A stretch of 64,000 bases of DNA from Rhodoferax sp. Its GTDB lineage: Bacteria; Pseudomonadota; Gammaproteobacteria; Burkholderiales; Burkholderiaceae_C. The stretch is taken from positions 81,127-145,126 of the forward strand of contig NZ_JAQTMS010000006.1 of assembly GCF_028714215.1 (NCBI RefSeq). Reading direction: 5' to 3'. Position numbers and translations under genes: made by a program. The notes beneath the pieces were generated by a model, which was not told the DNA's origin, ran no database searches, and saw only the letters and a list, made by a program, of their open reading frames with translations. Numbering within the stretch: the stretch's first letter is position 1; every line of letters begins with the position of its first letter. Positions 19,696 to 29,261 of this stretch are shown here, piece after piece.

Positions 19696-20820
19696 TTAAC
19701 CCATGGCCTGTCGTGCCACCCACTGTTTGACCAAGCCGCTGTGTTCGAACCCCTTCATGCCCCAGTTGCGGGCCGCCTGCCAGTTGCCTCCGTGCCGAGA
19801 GAAAAGACCTTGCAAACCATCCATCGCGGTGTCCATGATCAACAACTCCGCCTTGCGCGTGCGCTCATAGCGGCGCAACAGTTTTTCATCGCCGACCTGG
19901 CGCCAGTACTCGCGCCCATGCAAAATTTCAGCCAGCGTCGCCACGTCCGCCAGACCCAAATTCAGGCCCTGCCCGGCCAGCGGATGCACGTTGTGCGCCG
20001 CATCCCCCGCCAGCACCCAGGCGCCACCCGCGTGACGGCCAGCCCAACGCCGTGCCTGCGCGCTCTGCAAGGGCCAGGCGCTGCGCGCACTGATCAGATC
20101 GAGTCTGCCCAAGCGCTTTTCACTGGCAAGCTCCAGTTGTTGGCAGAACGCGGCGGCATTCTCATTGAGCAGGGCATCGGCTCGCTCCCTAAGTACAGAC
20201 CACACAATCGCGACAGAGTTCCCCTGCGGCCCTTCCAGCGGCAAAAAAGCCAGGATCTCACCCTGGGAAAACCATTGGTAAGCGGTCTGCGCATGGGCCG
20301 TCTCGCAGCTCAAGCGTGCCGCGATCGCCGTCTGGGGGTAGGGCCGAACGTCGAAATCAATGCCCAACTCGGAGCGCGTGCTACTGGTCCGGCCTTCGCA
20401 GATGACGGTCAAGGTGGCGGCCTGGGGGGCGGCCAGCAACTCGATTTGGGGCTGAAACCGCACCGCCTCGGCCAGTTGGGTTTCCAGCGCCGGCACATCG
20501 ACAATCCAGGTCAAGCCGGGCACCTTGAGTTCGGCGGCGGAAAAATTCACCTCGCCACCATCGTCACCCTTGACCTGCATGGCCAGTACTTCGGTCGCAT
20601 GCAGGGCATCGGGCCAGCAACGCAGCGATTCAAGCAAGGCCCGGGATTTGGCATTCAAGGCGTAGGCGCGCACATCACCGGTCGCGGGCGAGTCGTTTTG
20701 GGAGGCTGCCGGCGGCGCTGCCACCAGACCGACGCGAAGGCGCTCGCGCGCCAGCAAGAGGGCCAGCGTGCGCCCCACAATGCCGCCGCCACGTATGCAA
20801 ATATCAAAAGCTTGAGTCAT
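19696..20820 (-). CDS. UbiH/UbiF/VisC-family FAD-dependent hydroxylase
   Basis: The 374-residue flavin monooxygenase has the Rossmann motif IRGGGIVGRTLALLLARE at its start and the FAD-binding motif GDAAHNVHPLAGQGLNLGLA near residue 285. Family members hydroxylate the ubiquinone ring (UbiH, UbiF, UbiI, UbiM). The position specificity cannot be assigned from the sequence. The neighbour dsbC is downstream on the same strand, after a short gap. Confidence 0.87.
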   Translation of the reverse strand: MTQAFDICIRGGGIVGRTLALLLARERLRVGLVAAPPAASQNDSPATGDVRAYALNAKSRALLESLRCWPDALHATEVLAMQVKGDDGGEVNFSAAELKVPGLTWIVDVPALETQLAEAVRFQPQIELLAAPQAATLTVICEGRTSSTRSELGIDFDVRPYPQTAIAARLSCETAHAQTAYQWFSQGEILAFLPLEGPQGNSVAIVWSVLRERADALLNENAAAFCQQLELASEKRLGRLDLISARSAWPLQSAQARRWAGRHAGGAWVLAGDAAHNVHPLAGQGLNLGLADVATLAEILHGREYWRQVGDEKLLRRYERTRKAELLIMDTAMDGLQGLFSRHGGNWQAARNWGMKGFEHSGLVKQWVARQAMG

Positions 20821-20959
20821 GCCCTGAATTGTAGGAGGCAGGCAGCGAAAGCGATGGCGGCCGGGTTTTGCAGATGGTTGGTGGGACGGATCGAATCCCG
20901 CTATTTGGCTGGGCAGATTGCCCTGGCGCCGTATGCCGGCACCTTCTGTTGCACCCGAG

Positions 20960-21223
20960 TCAGGCCGAGGGGAATCTGATCCGGATCGCGCTCAGGGAGG
21001 CGAAGCGCGGGACTTCGGTCAAAGTCGGGTTGCTTGGCGGCCCGGCCCGAACGTGGTGGCGTCTCTGTACTTCCCGGTTGACCTGCGCCAGCAGCTTTTC
21101 GGCCTCGACTTGGGTCTGTTCCGCGGTGGCGTCTTTCACGTCAAACAGGCGCATCAAGGCCATTGCGGCAAAGATGCTGGCAACGGGTAGAAATATTGCA
21201 ATGCTGAGTACGGTGAAGCTCAT
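20960..21223 (-). CDS. Possible small single-pass membrane protein
   Basis: An 87-residue frame starts at an ATG with a good ribosome binding site (GAGGA, 7 bases upstream). It begins with a hydrophobic segment VLSIAIFLPVASIFAAMALM, followed by a charged, coiled-coil-like stretch AEQTQVEAEKLLAQVNREVQ. A longer frame exists upstream but has no such start signal. I do not recognise a family. The reading could be spurious, but the arrangement of start, membrane segment and charged tail is gene-like. Confidence 0.4.
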   Translation of the reverse strand: MSFTVLSIAIFLPVASIFAAMALMRLFDVKDATAEQTQVEAEKLLAQVNREVQRRHHVRAGPPSNPTLTEVPRFASLSAIRIRFPSA

Positions 21224-21634
21224 TTGAAGATCCTCGCTGGTGATGGTCTTGCCACTCGGCTTGCCGGCGATGCCTAATGAAGTAACCCCCCGGCACAAAT
21301 TCTGGATGAAGGGTTGGCCATGAAGTTGAGAATTCTCAATCGATGCACCGAATGCGCGATACGTCAGCAACCGCACGCCAATGCCACTCGGGACACGGTC
21401 ATGCGGGATGCGTCCGGCTGAGGCGCTCGCCCCTTGAAGCGGGAATTTGCCGATCATTACAATTGACGGCAATCTCCCAGGACAAAGCGCGGACAAAACC
21501 TTGCGGCCATGCAGCGTTTACGCCGGTTTGCTTTGATCTTGGCCGACCACGCCATTTGGCGCTGGCCCGGCACTTCGAGGATGCCCACGCGGGACTCGAC
21601 AGTGCAATTTGGATATTGATTTATAAGGATTTTT
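21224..21634. other. 411-base stretch without a recognisable gene
   Basis: No frame here looks coding on either strand. The last 60 bases become AT-rich and end in an AAGGA ribosome binding site for ychF. The ychF promoter and the promoter of the small minus-strand frame should both lie in it. Confidence 0.5.
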
Positions 21635-22720
21635 ATGAAGTGTGGCATCGTGGGCTTGCCCAACGTCGGCAAATCGACCCTGTTCAACGCCCTGACCAAG
21701 GCCGGCATCGCGGCCGAAAACTATCCTTTTTGCACCATCGAGCCCAATGTGGGCATCGTCGAAGTGCCGGACGCACGGCTGGATGCGCTCTCCGCCATCG
21801 TCAAACCGCAAAAAGTGCAGCGCGCCATCGTCGAGTTCGTCGACATTGCGGGTTTGGTGGCCGGTGCTAGCACCGGTGAAGGCCTGGGCAACAAGTTTCT
21901 GGCCCACATCCGCGAGACCGACGCCATTGTCAACGTGGTGCGCTGTTTTGAAGACGAGAACGTGGTTCACGTGGCCGGCAAGGTCGATCCGATCTCCGAC
22001 ATGGAGGTGATTCAGACCGAGCTGTGCCTGGCTGATCTGCAAGCGGTCGAGAAGGCCTTGCACCGCGTCACCAAGACCGCACGTTCGGGCGACAAGGAGT
22101 CCCTCAAGCTGGTGGCCATTCTGGAAAAATGCCAGGCCGCGCTGAACGAAGCGAAGCCGGTGCGCACGCTGGACTTCAGCAAGGAGGAACTGCCGCTGCT
22201 GAAGCAGTTTTTCCTGATTACCGCCAAGCCTGCCATGTTCGTCGCGAATGTGGCCGAAGACGGTTTTCAGAACAACCCTTTCCTGGATCGGCTGAGTGCT
22301 TACGCCAGCGCGCAAAAGGCGCCGGTGGTGGCGATCTGTGCCAAGATGGAAGCTGAAATGGCGGACATGGAGGAAGAGGACAAGAAAATGTTCCTCGCCG
22401 AGATCGGCCAGGACGAACCCGGGCTGAACCGCCTGATCGTTGCCGCCTATAAGTTGCTGGGCCTGCAAACCTATTTCACGGCCGGCGTGAAGGAGGTGCG
22501 CGCCTGGACCATTCACATTGGCGACACCGGCCCGCAAGCCGCTGGCGTTATCCATACCGATTTCGAAAAGGGCTACATCCGGGCCCAGACCATCGCCTTT
22601 GAGGACTTCATCGCCTACAAGGGTGAACAAGGCGCCAAGGATGCCGGCAAGATGCGCAGCGAAGGCAAGGACTACGTGGTCAAGGACGGCGATGTGATGA
22701 ACTTCCTGTTCAGTTCCTGA
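21635..22720 (+). CDS. ychF: Redox-regulated ATPase YchF
   Basis: YchF is a universally conserved Obg-related P-loop protein that prefers ATP, binds ribosomes and has a role in stress responses. The 361-residue protein begins [20 protein letters not shown] (P-loop) with G3 motif [20 protein letters not shown]. The NxxE-type G4 change that accounts for ATP preference cannot be judged by eye. The C-terminal TGS-like domain has [20 protein letters not shown]. The start follows an AAGGA site. Length matches the family. Confidence 0.96.
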   Translation: MKCGIVGLPNVGKSTLFNALTKAGIAAENYPFCTIEPNVGIVEVPDARLDALSAIVKPQKVQRAIVEFVDIAGLVAGASTGEGLGNKFLAHIRETDAIVNVVRCFEDENVVHVAGKVDPISDMEVIQTELCLADLQAVEKALHRVTKTARSGDKESLKLVAILEKCQAALNEAKPVRTLDFSKEELPLLKQFFLITAKPAMFVANVAEDGFQNNPFLDRLSAYASAQKAPVVAICAKMEAEMADMEEEDKKMFLAEIGQDEPGLNRLIVAAYKLLGLQTYFTAGVKEVRAWTIHIGDTGPQAAGVIHTDFEKGYIRAQTIAFEDFIAYKGEQGAKDAGKMRSEGKDYVVKDGDVMNFLFSS

Positions 22721-23180
22721 ATACACCTACCAGAGCCGTCGTCATCACCACGTAGCGGCCAAACTTGCCAACTGCCATGTAGGCCAGGCAGGGCCAAAAC
22801 GGCAATTTCAGCCAGCCTGCAACAGCGCACAACGGGTCGCCAACGATCGGCAGCCACGCCAGCAGGCAGGCTTTCGGCCCCAGACGCTCCAGCCAGTCCA
22901 GCGCCCTGAGGTGGTGCTTCGAATGCTGGTATCTATCAACCACTTTGTGCGAGGCCAGACCCATCGCCCAAGTGAGGGCGCCGCCCAAGGTGTTGCCGAC
23001 CGTGGCAACTCCGACCGCCGGCCAAAAGAGGTTCGGATTGAGCGTCACCAAGCCAAACACCACGGGCTCCGAGCCCAGCGGAAGCAGCGTGGCGGAAATG
23101 AAGGACACGACAAACACCGTACTCAGTCCAAACTTGGGCAGAGCGAGTATCACCAGCAGTTGTTCAAGCCAGGCGTCCAT
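22710..23180 (-). CDS. YqaA family inner-membrane protein (DedA-related)
   Basis: The 156-residue protein is a VTT/SNARE-associated-domain membrane protein like E. coli YqaA. Hydrophobic segments cover [20 protein letters not shown], the [13 protein letters not shown] region and [20 protein letters not shown], with reentrant-loop features ([28 protein letters not shown]). DedA relatives move phospholipids between leaflets. The gene's 3' end overlaps ychF by 11 bases on the opposite strand. Confidence 0.85.
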   Translation of the reverse strand: MDAWLEQLLVILALPKFGLSTVFVVSFISATLLPLGSEPVVFGLVTLNPNLFWPAVGVATVGNTLGGALTWAMGLASHKVVDRYQHSKHHLRALDWLERLGPKACLLAWLPIVGDPLCAVAGWLKLPFWPCLAYMAVGKFGRYVVMTTALVGVFRN

Positions 23181-23246
23181 CGGTGTCCGAGTATAGGTTT
23201 GCGTTTCAATTGCTGAAATTTTGGGCAGCTAGAATCAGCAGCTCGC

Positions 23247-24299
23247 ATGAATATCGGCCCCTTCATCCTCCCTAATCCGTTCTTTGTCGCGCCCATGGCG
23301 GGAGTGACGGACCGGCCTTTCCGGCTGCTTTGCAAAAAGCTGGGGGCCGGCTATGCGGTGAGCGAAATGATCAGCAGCCGGACAGACCTGCGGAACACGC
23401 CAAAAACGGCTCGCCGCGCCAACCACCTGGGTGAGCCCGGACCGATTGCGGTGCAGATCGCGGGGACCGAGCCGCCGATGATGTACGAGGCCGCCGCCCA
23501 CAACATCGATCAGGGTGCGCAGATCATTGACATCAACATGGGTTGCCCGGCCAGGAAGGTGTGCAACAAATGGGCCGGCTCGGCACTGATGCAGGACGAG
23601 GCTCTGGCACTGCGCATCATCGAGGCCGTGGTCGCCGCTTGCGCGCCGCACGGCGTGCCGGTGACGTTGAAGATGCGCACCGGTTGGAGTCAGTCAAACA
23701 AAAACGCGGTGCGTCTGGCGCAGGCGGCAGAGCGCGCCGGGGTGCAGATGATCACGGTGCACGGACGCACCCGCGAGCAGGGCTATGCCGGTGTGGCCGA
23801 GTACGACACGATTGCCGCTGTCAAGGCGGCCGTGCGCGTGCCGGTAGTCGCCAATGGCGATATTGATTCACCCGAAAAAGCCCGCGCCGTGCTGGCCGTG
23901 ACCGGGGCCGACGCACTGATGGTTGGCCGCGCGGCGCAGGGGCGTCCCTGGATTTTTCGCGAGATTGCGCATTTTCTGGCCACTGGCAGCCATCTGGCAC
24001 CGCCCTTGGTGGCGGAGGTCAAGCACCTGGCGTTGGACCATCTGCAGGATCATTACGCGCTGTATGGTGAGTTTCTGGGCGTGCGCAGCGCGCGCAAGCA
24101 CATTGGCTGGTACGTCAAGACCCTGCCCGGCGGCGAGGACTTTCGCCAACGCATGAATTCGATTGAAGACTGCGACCAGCAAGGGGCCGCGGTGGCCGAA
24201 TATTTTGACCAGTTGAATGAGCGCTGGGATCGCATCGGGGACGTCGTTGCGCCTGATTTTGCAGACCATGAAGATAAGTATGTGGAGACGACAGCATGA
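23247..24299 (+). CDS. dusB: tRNA-dihydrouridine synthase DusB
   Basis: DusB reduces uridine to dihydrouridine in tRNA with FMN and NADPH. The 350-residue protein has a TIM barrel with PFFVAPMAGVTDRPFRLLCK, the catalytic-Cys segment INMGCPARKVCNKWAGSALM near residue 100, TLKMRTGW, ITVHGRTREQGYAG and MVGRAAQGRPWIF. Its stop codon overlaps the fis ATG by four bases. The dusB-fis pair is conserved in proteobacteria, where dusB-fis transcripts respond to growth phase. Confidence 0.95.
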   Translation: MNIGPFILPNPFFVAPMAGVTDRPFRLLCKKLGAGYAVSEMISSRTDLRNTPKTARRANHLGEPGPIAVQIAGTEPPMMYEAAAHNIDQGAQIIDINMGCPARKVCNKWAGSALMQDEALALRIIEAVVAACAPHGVPVTLKMRTGWSQSNKNAVRLAQAAERAGVQMITVHGRTREQGYAGVAEYDTIAAVKAAVRVPVVANGDIDSPEKARAVLAVTGADALMVGRAAQGRPWIFREIAHFLATGSHLAPPLVAEVKHLALDHLQDHYALYGEFLGVRSARKHIGWYVKTLPGGEDFRQRMNSIEDCDQQGAAVAEYFDQLNERWDRIGDVVAPDFADHEDKYVETTA

Positions 24300-24532
24300 G
24301 CAAAAAATACATAGAGGAGTGCGTGCGCACCAGCCTGGAGACTTACCTCCGGGATTTGCGCGGGACCGAGCCCGATGGCATGTACAACATGATGGTCAAT
24401 GTGGTGGAAAAACCCTTGCTTGAAGTGGTCATGCGCCATGCCGACAACAACCAATCCAAAGCCGCGCAATGGCTGGGCCTGAATCGCAACACCTTGCGCA
24501 AGAAGTTGCTGGAACACAAGATTGCCAAGTAG
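24296..24532 (+). CDS. fis: Fis family DNA-binding protein
   Basis: Fis bends DNA and acts as a nucleoid protein and global regulator. The 78-residue protein has the typical N-terminal helices ([20 protein letters not shown]) and a C-terminal helix-turn-helix [20 protein letters not shown]. It is shorter than E. coli Fis (98 residues), as is common in betaproteobacteria. It is coupled to dusB by an ATGA overlap and followed by purH after 56 bases. Confidence 0.93.
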   Translation: MSKKYIEECVRTSLETYLRDLRGTEPDGMYNMMVNVVEKPLLEVVMRHADNNQSKAAQWLGLNRNTLRKKLLEHKIAK

Positions 24533-24588
24533 CAGAGCCGGCTGCTTGGCCGGCCGGACCTTATTCACCGAACAAATTTTCAATACCC

Positions 24589-26184
24589 ATGAACGCACTC
24601 CTATCCGTCTCCGACAAAACCGGCATCGTTGAATTGGCGCAAGCCCTGCACGCCCTGGGCATCAAGCTCATTTCCACTGGCGGCACCGCCAAGCTGCTGG
24701 CCGACAAAGGCTTGCCGGTGACCGAAGTGGCCGAGCTGACGGGCTTTCCCGAAATGCTGGATGGCCGCGTCAAGACCCTGCACCCCAAGGTGCATGGCGG
24801 CCTGCTGGCGCGCCGCGATGTGCCGGCGCACATGGCAGCGCTGAAAGCCTACGCCATCGAAACCATCGACTTGCTGGTGGTTAATTTGTACCCGTTCGAG
24901 GCGACCGTCGCGAAGCCCGGCTGCACCCTGGAAGACGCGATCGAGAACATCGATATCGGTGGCCCGGCCATGGTGCGCAGCGCCGCCAAGAACTGGAAAG
25001 ACGTGGTGGTGTTGACCGATGCTTCGCAATACGCCGGCGTGCTGGCGGAGCTCAAAGCCGGCGGCCTGACGCTGAAGAGCAAATTTGCCTTGTCGGTGGC
25101 GGCCTTCAACCGCATCAGCCAGTACGACGCTGCCATCAGCAATCACCTGTCGTCGCTCAACTTCGAGGAAGGCAACAACACGCCTGCCAAAAAGTTGTTC
25201 CCGGACCAGTCGAACAATTGCTTCGTCAAGCTGCAGGATTTGCGCTATGGCGAAAACCCGCACCAGCAAGCCGCCTTCTACCGCGACCTGCAGCCGGCGC
25301 CCGGATCGCTGGTCACGGCGCAGCAATTGCAGGGCAAGGAACTGAGCTACAACAACATCGGCGATGCCGATGCCGCCTGGGAATGCGTCAAGAGCTTCGA
25401 TCGCAGCAGCAGCGGCGCCGCCTGCGTCATCGTCAAACACGCCAACCCCTGCGGCGTGGCCGTCGGCGCCGACCCGCTGGAAGCCTACAGCAAGGCTTTC
25501 AAGACCGATCCCACCTCCGCTTTTGGCGGCATCATTGCCCTGAACCGGACGCTGGACGAAGCGGCCGCGCTGCAAATCTCCAAGCAGTTCGTCGAAGTGC
25601 TGATGGCCCCCGACTACACGCCCGAGGCGCTGGCGGTGTTCAAGAGCAAGGTCAACGTGCGCATTCTGAAGATCGCGTTGCCGGCCGGCGGCGCCAGCGA
25701 CTGGGACAATGGCCGCAATGCGGTGGACATCAAACGCGTCGGCTCCGGCCTGCTGCTGCAGACCGCCGACAACCACCAGCTCACCCTGGCGGATTTGAAA
25801 GTGGTGACCAAGGTGCAACCGACGGCGGAACAGTTGCAGGACCTGTTGTTCGCCTGGAACGTGGCCAAGTTCGTCAAGAGCAACGCCATCGTGTTCTGCA
25901 AGGGCGGCATGACCATGGGCGTAGGCGCCGGTCAGATGAGCCGGGTTGACTCCGCCAGCATTGCCAGCATCAAGGCCCAGCACGCCGGCCTGTCGTTGGC
26001 CGGCACGGCGGCGGCGAGCGACGCCTTCTTTCCGTTCCGCGACGGCCTGGACGTGGTGGTGGACGCCGGTGCCAGTTGCATCATCCAGCCCGGCGGCTCG
26101 ATGCGCGACCAGGAAGTGATTGCCGCCGCCGATGAGCGCGGCATCGCCATGGTGTTCAGCGGCGTGCGGCATTTCCGGCACTGA
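24589..26184 (+). CDS. purH: Bifunctional AICAR transformylase/IMP cyclohydrolase PurH
   Basis: PurH performs the last two steps of IMP synthesis. The 531-residue protein starts [20 protein letters not shown] with IMP cyclohydrolase motifs [20 protein letters not shown] and [20 protein letters not shown]. It continues into the AICAR transformylase domain with [31 protein letters not shown] (catalytic KH) and [10 protein letters not shown] near the end. I chose the ATG at 24589; the longer frame runs out of phase through fis. Length matches the family. Confidence 0.96.
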   Translation: MNALLSVSDKTGIVELAQALHALGIKLISTGGTAKLLADKGLPVTEVAELTGFPEMLDGRVKTLHPKVHGGLLARRDVPAHMAALKAYAIETIDLLVVNLYPFEATVAKPGCTLEDAIENIDIGGPAMVRSAAKNWKDVVVLTDASQYAGVLAELKAGGLTLKSKFALSVAAFNRISQYDAAISNHLSSLNFEEGNNTPAKKLFPDQSNNCFVKLQDLRYGENPHQQAAFYRDLQPAPGSLVTAQQLQGKELSYNNIGDADAAWECVKSFDRSSSGAACVIVKHANPCGVAVGADPLEAYSKAFKTDPTSAFGGIIALNRTLDEAAALQISKQFVEVLMAPDYTPEALAVFKSKVNVRILKIALPAGGASDWDNGRNAVDIKRVGSGLLLQTADNHQLTLADLKVVTKVQPTAEQLQDLLFAWNVAKFVKSNAIVFCKGGMTMGVGAGQMSRVDSASIASIKAQHAGLSLAGTAAASDAFFPFRDGLDVVVDAGASCIIQPGGSMRDQEVIAAADERGIAMVFSGVRHFRH

Positions 26185-26226
26185 CGCGCAAACAAGTCCA
26201 ACGCCCGATCCTGGTCGAATGGTGGT

Positions 26227-26685
26227 GGGGCGGGCGGACCGGGTATCCGTTCTCTGGCCCACGCTCGCGGGCCTGCTTGCCTGGTTTGCCAACGGTGCGA
26301 CCTCAACTTACTGGCTGCTTATCCGGCGCTGTAGTGACCGCGAATGGGGCCGACGCCCGGACACCCGATCCACCCACCCAACAAGGTGATGGGTACGCCG
26401 AACTCAAATCAGGTCCATCGTGGGCGGTGAAGATTGCCATCTGAACTGCGCCTTGGCAGAAGCAGTAGTTGGTGACACGGCGCAGGTTGCTTCAACCCGG
26501 CTGGTTCGAGGCAACTTGTCGGGCAACCCGTAACCCAAGGTGGGTGGTGCGGCTTGCGAGCGCAGGCCCCATTCGCGGCCACCACAGAGTGGGCGTGTCA
26601 ACCGTGTTGTTGGTGTCGTAACGGCGGCCTGTCACGTCATTCGCCGCGAGCGTGGGCCGGAGTCCGCAAGCCGCACCGCCCGCCT
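26227..26685. repeat. Gene-free region (26185-26721) with four copies of a ~40-bp GC-rich repeat
   Basis: No coding frame is convincing between the convergent purH and hemL genes. Four copies of one unit occur in alternating orientation: A (minus) ~26227-26270, B (plus) 26338-26378, C (minus) 26539-26578, D (plus) 26645-26685. Each opens with CCGCGA-AT or -GC followed by G-rich sequence and GGCC, and ends in an ACC-CCC-rich stretch. A and D share a 15-bp identical core (CCGCGAGCGTGGGCC). B and C share 14 bp (CCGCGAATGGGGCC). C and D also share CGCAAGCCGCACC. This looks like an extragenic repeat family or the remnant of a mobile element. Confidence 0.65.
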
Positions 26686-26721
26686 TGCGCGAGATGAGGC
26701 AGGCGTATGCAGCTCCTCTCG

Positions 26722-28026
26722 TTACAGCAGTTTGAAAACTTCGCGCGCCGCCGCCACGGTGGCGGCGATGTCTGCGTCGCTGTGGGCCGCGCTGACAAAC
26801 CCGGCTTCGTACAGGGCCGGGGCGATGTAGACGCCGCGGTCCAGCAAGCCGTGGAACAATTGATTGAAGCGCCCGCTGTCGGTCTTCATGACCTGGGGAT
26901 AGTTTTGCGGCAGCTCGGCGAGCAGGAAGAAGCCGAACATGCCGCCTTCGCTGTCGGCGCTGAACGGCACGCCTTCGGCGGCGGCGGCCGCCTTGAGGCC
27001 GTCCACCAGGGAGCGGGTCTTGCGCGACAGGTCTTCAAAAAAGCCGGGTTTGCTGATCTCGCGCAGAGTGGCCAAGCCACAGGCGGTGGCCACCGGGTTG
27101 CCCGACAGGGTGCCGGCCTGGTACACCGCACCGAGTGGCGCCAGCTGTTCCATGACTTTGCGCTTGGCGCCAAAGGCCGCCAACGGCATGCCGCCGCCAA
27201 TGACTTTGCCCATCACCGTCATGTCGGGTTCAAAGCCCGGAATTTGTCGGGCGTAGACGCTTTGCGCACTGCCCAGCGCCACCCGAAAGCCGTTCATGAC
27301 CTCGTCGAACACCAGCAGTGCGTCATATTGGCTGCACAGTTCACGGCAGCGCTTCACGAAGGGTACCGACGCGCGCACAAAGTTCATGTTGCCGGCAATC
27401 GGCTCTATCATCAGGCAGGCGATCTCCTTGCCATGCAGGGTGAAAGCTTCTTCGAGTTGCGCCACGTTGTTGTATTCGAGTACCAGCGTGTGCTGCACCA
27501 CCTCGGGCGGCACGCCGGCGCTGGTGGCGTTGCCGAAGGTTGCCAGACCGGAGCCAGCTTTCACCAGCAGGGCGTCGGCATGGCCGTGGTAGCAGCCTTC
27601 GAACTTGATCAGCTTGCTGCGGCCGGTGGCGCCGCGAGCCAGCCGGATGGCGCTCATCGCCGCCTCGGTGCCGGAACTGACCAAACGCACCATGTCCATG
27701 GACGGCACCAGCCGCAGAATTTCTTCCACCAGCTCAATTTCGCGTTCGGTCGGTGCGCCAAAGGAAAAGCCTTCCAGCACTGCCTCCTGCACCGCCTTGA
27801 CGACGGCTGGATGACCATGGCCCAGAATCATCGGGCCCCAGGAGCCGATGTAGTCGATGTAACGACTGTCGTTGGCGTCCCAGAAATAGGCACCCTGGGC
27901 ACGCTTGACAAAACGGGGTGTGCCGCCGACCGCCTTGAAGGCTCTGACCGGGGAGTTGACGCCGCCGGGGATTACCAGTTTGGCGCGCTCGAACAGAGCT
28001 AGGTTGTGGTCAGTGGTGTGTGTCAT
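26722..28026 (-). CDS. hemL: Glutamate-1-semialdehyde 2,1-aminomutase HemL
   Basis: HemL converts glutamate-1-semialdehyde to 5-aminolevulinate for haem and other tetrapyrroles, using PLP. The 434-residue protein has [20 protein letters not shown] near the start, [39 protein letters not shown], the aspartate region [13 protein letters not shown], and the PLP-lysine segment [15 protein letters not shown] near residue 272. The family length fits. It is divergent from the rubredoxin/pil genes. Confidence 0.96.
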   Translation of the reverse strand: MTHTTDHNLALFERAKLVIPGGVNSPVRAFKAVGGTPRFVKRAQGAYFWDANDSRYIDYIGSWGPMILGHGHPAVVKAVQEAVLEGFSFGAPTEREIELVEEILRLVPSMDMVRLVSSGTEAAMSAIRLARGATGRSKLIKFEGCYHGHADALLVKAGSGLATFGNATSAGVPPEVVQHTLVLEYNNVAQLEEAFTLHGKEIACLMIEPIAGNMNFVRASVPFVKRCRELCSQYDALLVFDEVMNGFRVALGSAQSVYARQIPGFEPDMTVMGKVIGGGMPLAAFGAKRKVMEQLAPLGAVYQAGTLSGNPVATACGLATLREISKPGFFEDLSRKTRSLVDGLKAAAAAEGVPFSADSEGGMFGFFLLAELPQNYPQVMKTDSGRFNQLFHGLLDRGVYIAPALYEAGFVSAAHSDADIAATVAAAREVFKLL

Positions 28027-28171
28027 GAAGAGGTCGATAGAGGAGGGTGATGGGGACGGGGTTGGAGTCTAGCTCGTTGCGCTTGGTGTCTGAACTGTTC
28101 CCTGATCGGACTTCAATTGCCGGGAAAGCTTTTGACGGAGACCATGAGCTTGCTGTTGCTTTTCTTGAGGC

Positions 28172-28239
28172 AGAATGTAACGATTGTTACGAGTTTTGCA
28201 TTTGTTGCAATCGTGGTCCATATTCAATGGTTACATTCT
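28172..28239. promoter_or_regulatory. 15-bp inverted repeat in the hemL-rubredoxin divergent region
   Basis: 28172-28186 and the reverse complement of 28225-28239 agree at 14 of 15 positions (AGAATGTAACSATTG). The left arm also contains GTAAC-GATT-GTTAC, so the GTAAC core occurs three times in 70 bases. The block is AT-rich and lies 20 bases before the rubredoxin start. It could be an operator controlling rubredoxin-pil or hemL. No known regulator site is recognised. Confidence 0.45.
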
Positions 28240-28259
28240 ATTAGAAGGCACTTTAAGCT

Positions 28260-28433
28260 GTGAGCCCAACGAAAACCTGGATGTGTCTGATTTGTGGCTG
28301 GATTTATGACGAAGCCACGGGCGACCCGGAGCATGGGGTTGCCGCCGGGACGCCGTGGAGCGCTGTCCCGGTCAACTGGACCTGCCCGGAATGTGGCGCT
28401 CGCAAGGAGGATTTCGAAATGGTGCAAATATAG
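28260..28433 (+). CDS. Rubredoxin
   Basis: A 57-residue rubredoxin is encoded from a GTG at 28260, in a different frame from the overlapping longer reading. It contains both metal-binding knuckles, CLICG near residue 9 and CPECG near residue 41, that bind one iron in a Cys4 site, and the C-terminal ARKEDFEMVQI typical of proteobacterial rubredoxins. It is a small electron carrier. An internal ATG at 28281 would remove the N-terminal tryptophan-containing strand just before the first knuckle, so GTG is preferred. The hemL-rubredoxin-pilG order is common in betaproteobacteria. Confidence 0.9.
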   Translation: MSPTKTWMCLICGWIYDEATGDPEHGVAAGTPWSAVPVNWTCPECGARKEDFEMVQI

Positions 28434-28494
28434 GCCTTGGCGCTCTGTTGGGCACCTTGGCTTTGGTAAAACGTCAGTTCAGGAGCATTGTTTG

Positions 28495-28893
28495 GTGAAT
28501 ACGACTGGATCGACTTTCAAGGTTCTGGTGGTTGACGATAGCAACACCATTCGGCGTAGCGCGGAAATTTTTCTCAAGCAGGGGGGGCACGAAGTCATGC
28601 TTGCCGAGGACGGCTTTGATGCCTTGGCAAAAGTGAATGACTACCAGCCGCAGCTGATTTTTTGCGATATTCTGATGCCCAGGCTCGATGGCTACCAGAC
28701 CTGTGCCATCATCAAGCGCAATGCCAGGTTCTCGGCGGTGCCGGTGGTGATGCTGTCTTCCAAGGATGGCGTTTTTGACCGCGCCCGCGGACGCATGGTC
28801 GGCGCCCAGCATTATTTGACAAAACCGTTCACCAAAGACCAGCTATTGCAGGCCGTGCAGCAGTTTGGCGCGGTAGCGCAGGGAGTAGATTGA
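28495..28893 (+). CDS. pilG: Twitching motility response regulator PilG
   Basis: PilG is a stand-alone CheY-like receiver for type IV pilus extension. The 132-residue protein has the receiver fold: acidic pocket VVDDSNTIRRSAEIFLKQGG, phosphorylated Asp in LIFCDILMPRLDGYQTCAII, the Thr/Ser position VVMLSSKDG, and the lysine in YLTKPFTKDQL. DRARGRMVGA is typical of PilG. I chose the GTG at 28495, which has AGGAG ten bases before; the longer frame runs out of phase over the rubredoxin gene. It heads the pilGHIJ-chpA operon. Confidence 0.93.
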   Translation: MNTTGSTFKVLVVDDSNTIRRSAEIFLKQGGHEVMLAEDGFDALAKVNDYQPQLIFCDILMPRLDGYQTCAIIKRNARFSAVPVVMLSSKDGVFDRARGRMVGAQHYLTKPFTKDQLLQAVQQFGAVAQGVD

Positions 28894-29258
28894 TGTCGAT
28901 AGAAAAAGTATTGATCGTTGACGATTCAAAAACCGAGTTGATGTTTCTTGCCGACTTGTTGCAGAAGAGCGGACTGGCGGTCCGCACCGCGGAGTCCGGC
29001 GACGAAGCGTTGCGCCAACTGTCGGAAGAAAAACCCGATCTGATCCTGATGGATGTCGTGATGCCCGGGAAAAACGGGTTTCAATTGACACGTGCCATCA
29101 GCCGCAACCCGGAGTACTCGGATATTCCCATCTTCATGTGCACCAGCAAGAATCTGGAGACCGACCGGGTGTGGGGCATGCGTCAGGGCGCGCGCGACTA
29201 CATCACCAAACCCGTCGACGCGGCCGAACTGCTGCTCAAGATCAGGGCCCTGGGCTGA
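28893..29258 (+). CDS. pilH: Twitching motility response regulator PilH
   Basis: The 121-residue CheY-like receiver starts MSIEKVLIVDDSKTELMFLA. It has the phospho-acceptor Asp in LILMDVVMPGKNGFQLTRAI and the lysine in YITKPVDAAELL. PilH is thought to act as a phosphate sink or retraction regulator opposite PilG. It overlaps the pilG stop by one base. The KNLETDRVWGMRQGA segment is characteristic of PilH. Confidence 0.93.
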   Translation: MSIEKVLIVDDSKTELMFLADLLQKSGLAVRTAESGDEALRQLSEEKPDLILMDVVMPGKNGFQLTRAISRNPEYSDIPIFMCTSKNLETDRVWGMRQGARDYITKPVDAAELLLKIRALG

Positions 29259-29261
29259 GGC

